In this document: positions 6,041-7,174 of the stretch, in pieces | Layout: the number at the start of each line of letters is the position of its first letter | How positions within the stretch are numbered: the stretch's first letter is position 1 | DNA from: Clostridiales bacterium | Lineage (GTDB): Bacteria; Bacillota; Clostridia; Oscillospirales; JAAYOS01 | Direction: 5' to 3' | NCBI GenBank assembly: GCA_012521525.1 | Contig: JAAYMG010000236.1 | Span: 1-7,174, forward strand | DNA: 7,174 nucleotides | Notes under the pieces: model-generated | Database searches by the model: none | What the model saw: only the letters and a program-made list of their open reading frames with translations | Told to the model about the DNA's origin: nothing | Made by a program: the position numbers and the translations under genes

Positions 6041-6981
6041 GCGAGATCAGGAAGGTCGCAACCCGCGATAGCTACGGAGCAGCCCTTGTCGAACTTGGGC
6101 GTGAACATCCTGATGTGATCGTTTTGGACGCGGACCTTGCAGGCGCGACCAAGACCGGTGTTTTTAAGAAGGAATTCCCGGACCGCCACATAAACTGCGG
6201 CATCGCGGAAGCAAATATGATGTGCGTTGCAGGCGGACTGTCAACGGTCGGTTATGTGCCGTTTGCAAGTACTTTTGCCATGTTCGCCGCCGGAAGGGCG
6301 TTTGAGCAGGTACGCAATACCATAGGGTATCCCCATTTGAATGTAAAGATAGGTGCAACGCACGGCGGAATAAGTGTCGGTGAAGACGGCGCAAGCCACC
6401 AGTGCAATGAGGACTTTGCAACCATGCGCTCCATACCGGGCATGGTCGTGATATGCCCAAGCGATGACATAGAAGCCAGGGCGGCCGTCAAAGCAGCATA
6501 TGAACATGTCGGACCGGTTTACATGAGGTTTGGCAGGATGGCCGTTCCGGTCATAAATGACAATCCCGGTTATAAGTTTGAACTTGGCAAAGGCATCGCG
6601 CTTAGGGACGGCGCGGACATTACGATAGTAGCGACCGGTCTCATGGTAGCCGAAGCATTGGAAGCTGCCGAAAGCTTAGCCGGGGAAGGGATCGACGCGC
6701 AGGTCATAAATATCCACACCATTAAACCGATTGATGAGGAACTGTTGATCAGCGCGGCAAAGAAAACCGGCAAAATAATCACCGCCGAAGAGCACAGCAT
6801 CATCGGAGGACTGGGCGAAGCGGTTTGCTCTGTATTGTCGGAGAACTATCCCGTACCGGTAAAACGCATCGGTATAAACGATGAATTCGGACACTCCGGT
6901 CCTGCGGCAGCGCTTCTCAAGCAGTTTGGACTTTGCTCGGAAAATATCGCAAAGACCGCAAAAGAGATGCTGGGCAGATAA
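6037..6981 (+). CDS. Transketolase, C-terminal (pyrimidine-binding and C-terminal domain) subunit
   Basis: The second half of the split transketolase, 314 residues, usual for the family. The pyrimidine-binding domain comes first (about 5-170): GIAEANM contains E58, the conserved glutamate expected to activate the thiamine cofactor, followed by VAGGLSTVGYVPFASTF and later GATHGGISVGEDGASHQ. The transketolase C-terminal domain follows (about 185-305), including DADITIVATGLMV-like and TAEEHSIIGGLGEAV segments. The ATG overlaps the upstream stop by four bases, and GGAGGTG (6025-6031) lies at good distance within the end of the previous gene, so the two subunits are translationally coupled and probably made in equal amounts. 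Active sites should form at the interface of the two subunits. Nothing broken or missing is seen. A hairpin 15 bases after the stop probably ends the operon. Confidence 0.96.
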   Translation: MSEIRKVATRDSYGAALVELGREHPDVIVLDADLAGATKTGVFKKEFPDRHINCGIAEANMMCVAGGLSTVGYVPFASTFAMFAAGRAFEQVRNTIGYPHLNVKIGATHGGISVGEDGASHQCNEDFATMRSIPGMVVICPSDDIEARAAVKAAYEHVGPVYMRFGRMAVPVINDNPGYKFELGKGIALRDGADITIVATGLMVAEALEAAESLAGEGIDAQVINIHTIKPIDEELLISAAKKTGKIITAEEHSIIGGLGEAVCSVLSENYPVPVKRIGINDEFGHSGPAAALLKQFGLCSENIAKTAKEMLGR

Positions 6982-6995
6982 CATATGACCGGCGG

Positions 6996-7019
6996 TTATC
7001 GGACATTTTCCGATAATTT
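6996..7019 (+). terminator. Terminator-like hairpin after the transketolase operon
   Basis: TTATCGGA (6996-7003) and TCCGATAA (7009-7016) form a perfect 8-bp stem with a 5-base loop, 15 bases after the stop. Only three T residues follow, so intrinsic termination may be inefficient. Confidence 0.55.
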
Positions 7020-7049
7020 GCCTGGCATAAATTAACCTGTGATAAAAAA

Positions 7050-7174
7050 GGCTCTTCGTCAATTGTTGGGGTAGAGCATAAGTAAAAATATGATCCGGTA
7101 GGTAACAATGATTGCTTACCGGATCTTGCTTTGTAAAACAACCATGTAATCAACCTATGAAACCATCAAGATAC
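7050..7174 (+). mobile_element. Probable left end of an insertion sequence (ISL3-like), continuing outside the window
   Basis: From 7050 the sequence starts GGCTCTTCGTCAATTG and runs on to TAGAGC at 7072-7077; it closely resembles, from memory, terminal inverted repeats of ISL3-family elements in Bacillota, which begin GGCTCTT. The eight bases before it, ATAAAAAA (7042-7049), fit the AT-rich 8-bp target duplications of that family. A strong hairpin follows inside (7092-7125), then AT-rich sequence that would precede a transposase gene. No transposase residues are visible, so the assignment rests on the terminus alone. It could instead be a solo repeat or a remnant. Confidence 0.45.
7092..7125. 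terminator. Strong hairpin just inside the putative IS end
   Basis: GATCCGGTA (7092-7100) pairs perfectly with TACCGGATC (7117-7125). The stem continues inward by five more pairs including two G-U, leaving a six-base loop (7106-7111). On the plus strand it is followed by TTGCTTTG; on the minus strand by a T-rich stretch (7082-7090), so it may act in both directions. Inside an IS end it could block read-through from the transketolase operon into the transposase. Confidence 0.6.

Noticed and set aside
6917..7153. 78-codon minus-strand frame at the right end
   Set aside because: It runs across the hairpins and the putative IS end into the antisense of the transketolase C subunit; frames of this kind are usual artefacts of IS termini.
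1..7174. CRISPR array, tRNA or rRNA gene, replication origin, prophage or defence genes
   Set aside because: No regularly spaced repeats, cloverleaf signatures, rRNA segments, DnaA-box clusters or related proteins were seen on either strand.

Overview
The window looks like chromosomal DNA of a low-to-moderate GC Gram-positive bacterium, most likely a clostridial Bacillota. The reasons are strong Shine-Dalgarno sites, frequent GTG/TTG starts, AT-rich gene gaps with consensus sigma-A type promoters, a CadC/SmtB-type regulator with a CadA-type ATPase, and a transketolase split into two subunits. This is an inference from style and gene content; there is no rRNA or other marker gene.

Layout. (1) Positions 1-2350, minus strand: a metal-resistance operon in the order ArsR/SmtB-family repressor (cadC-like), a free-standing heavy-metal-associated (HMA) domain protein, and a Cd/Zn/Pb-type P1B ATPase that runs off the left edge just before its GDGxND hinge motif. 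Its promoter has TTGACA and TATAAT hexamers 18 bases apart. An inverted repeat of SmtB/CadC operator type fills that spacer exactly, and a second one lies near the expected transcription start. (2) 2351-2872: a roughly 500-base gap with no convincing gene but several short inverted repeats in front of the next gene. (3) 2873-4060, plus strand: a cation diffusion facilitator whose metal-site residues read N-D / D-D, the set reported for Mn2+ exporters of the MntE type, with a C-terminal cytoplasmic domain that appears to be duplicated. (4) 4069-4138: a nested palindrome between convergent genes, probably a terminator and possibly a small REP/MITE-like element. (5) 4141-4899, minus strand: a DeoR-family sugar regulator, divergent from (6) 5195-6981, plus strand: the N- and C-terminal transketolase subunits, overlapping by ATGA. 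A palindrome at the transketolase transcription start is a good candidate DeoR operator. (7) 6982-7174: a terminator-like hairpin, then sequence resembling the left end of an insertion sequence (ISL3-like), whose transposase would lie outside the window.

How the parts fit. The cad operon should detect soft divalent metals through CadC, bind them with the small HMA protein, and export them through the ATPase. The neighbouring CDF pump adds metal export but its site residues point to Mn2+, so it need not act on the same ion. The DeoR regulator probably responds to a sugar phosphate and controls the split transketolase, linking a pentose or related sugar to the pentose phosphate pathway. I see no clearly unprecedented system. 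The points most worth checking are the operator filling the promoter spacer, the single in-frame stop separating the HMA domain from the ATPase, the apparent non-standard start of the transketolase N subunit, the duplicated CDF tail, and the palindrome at 4069-4138.
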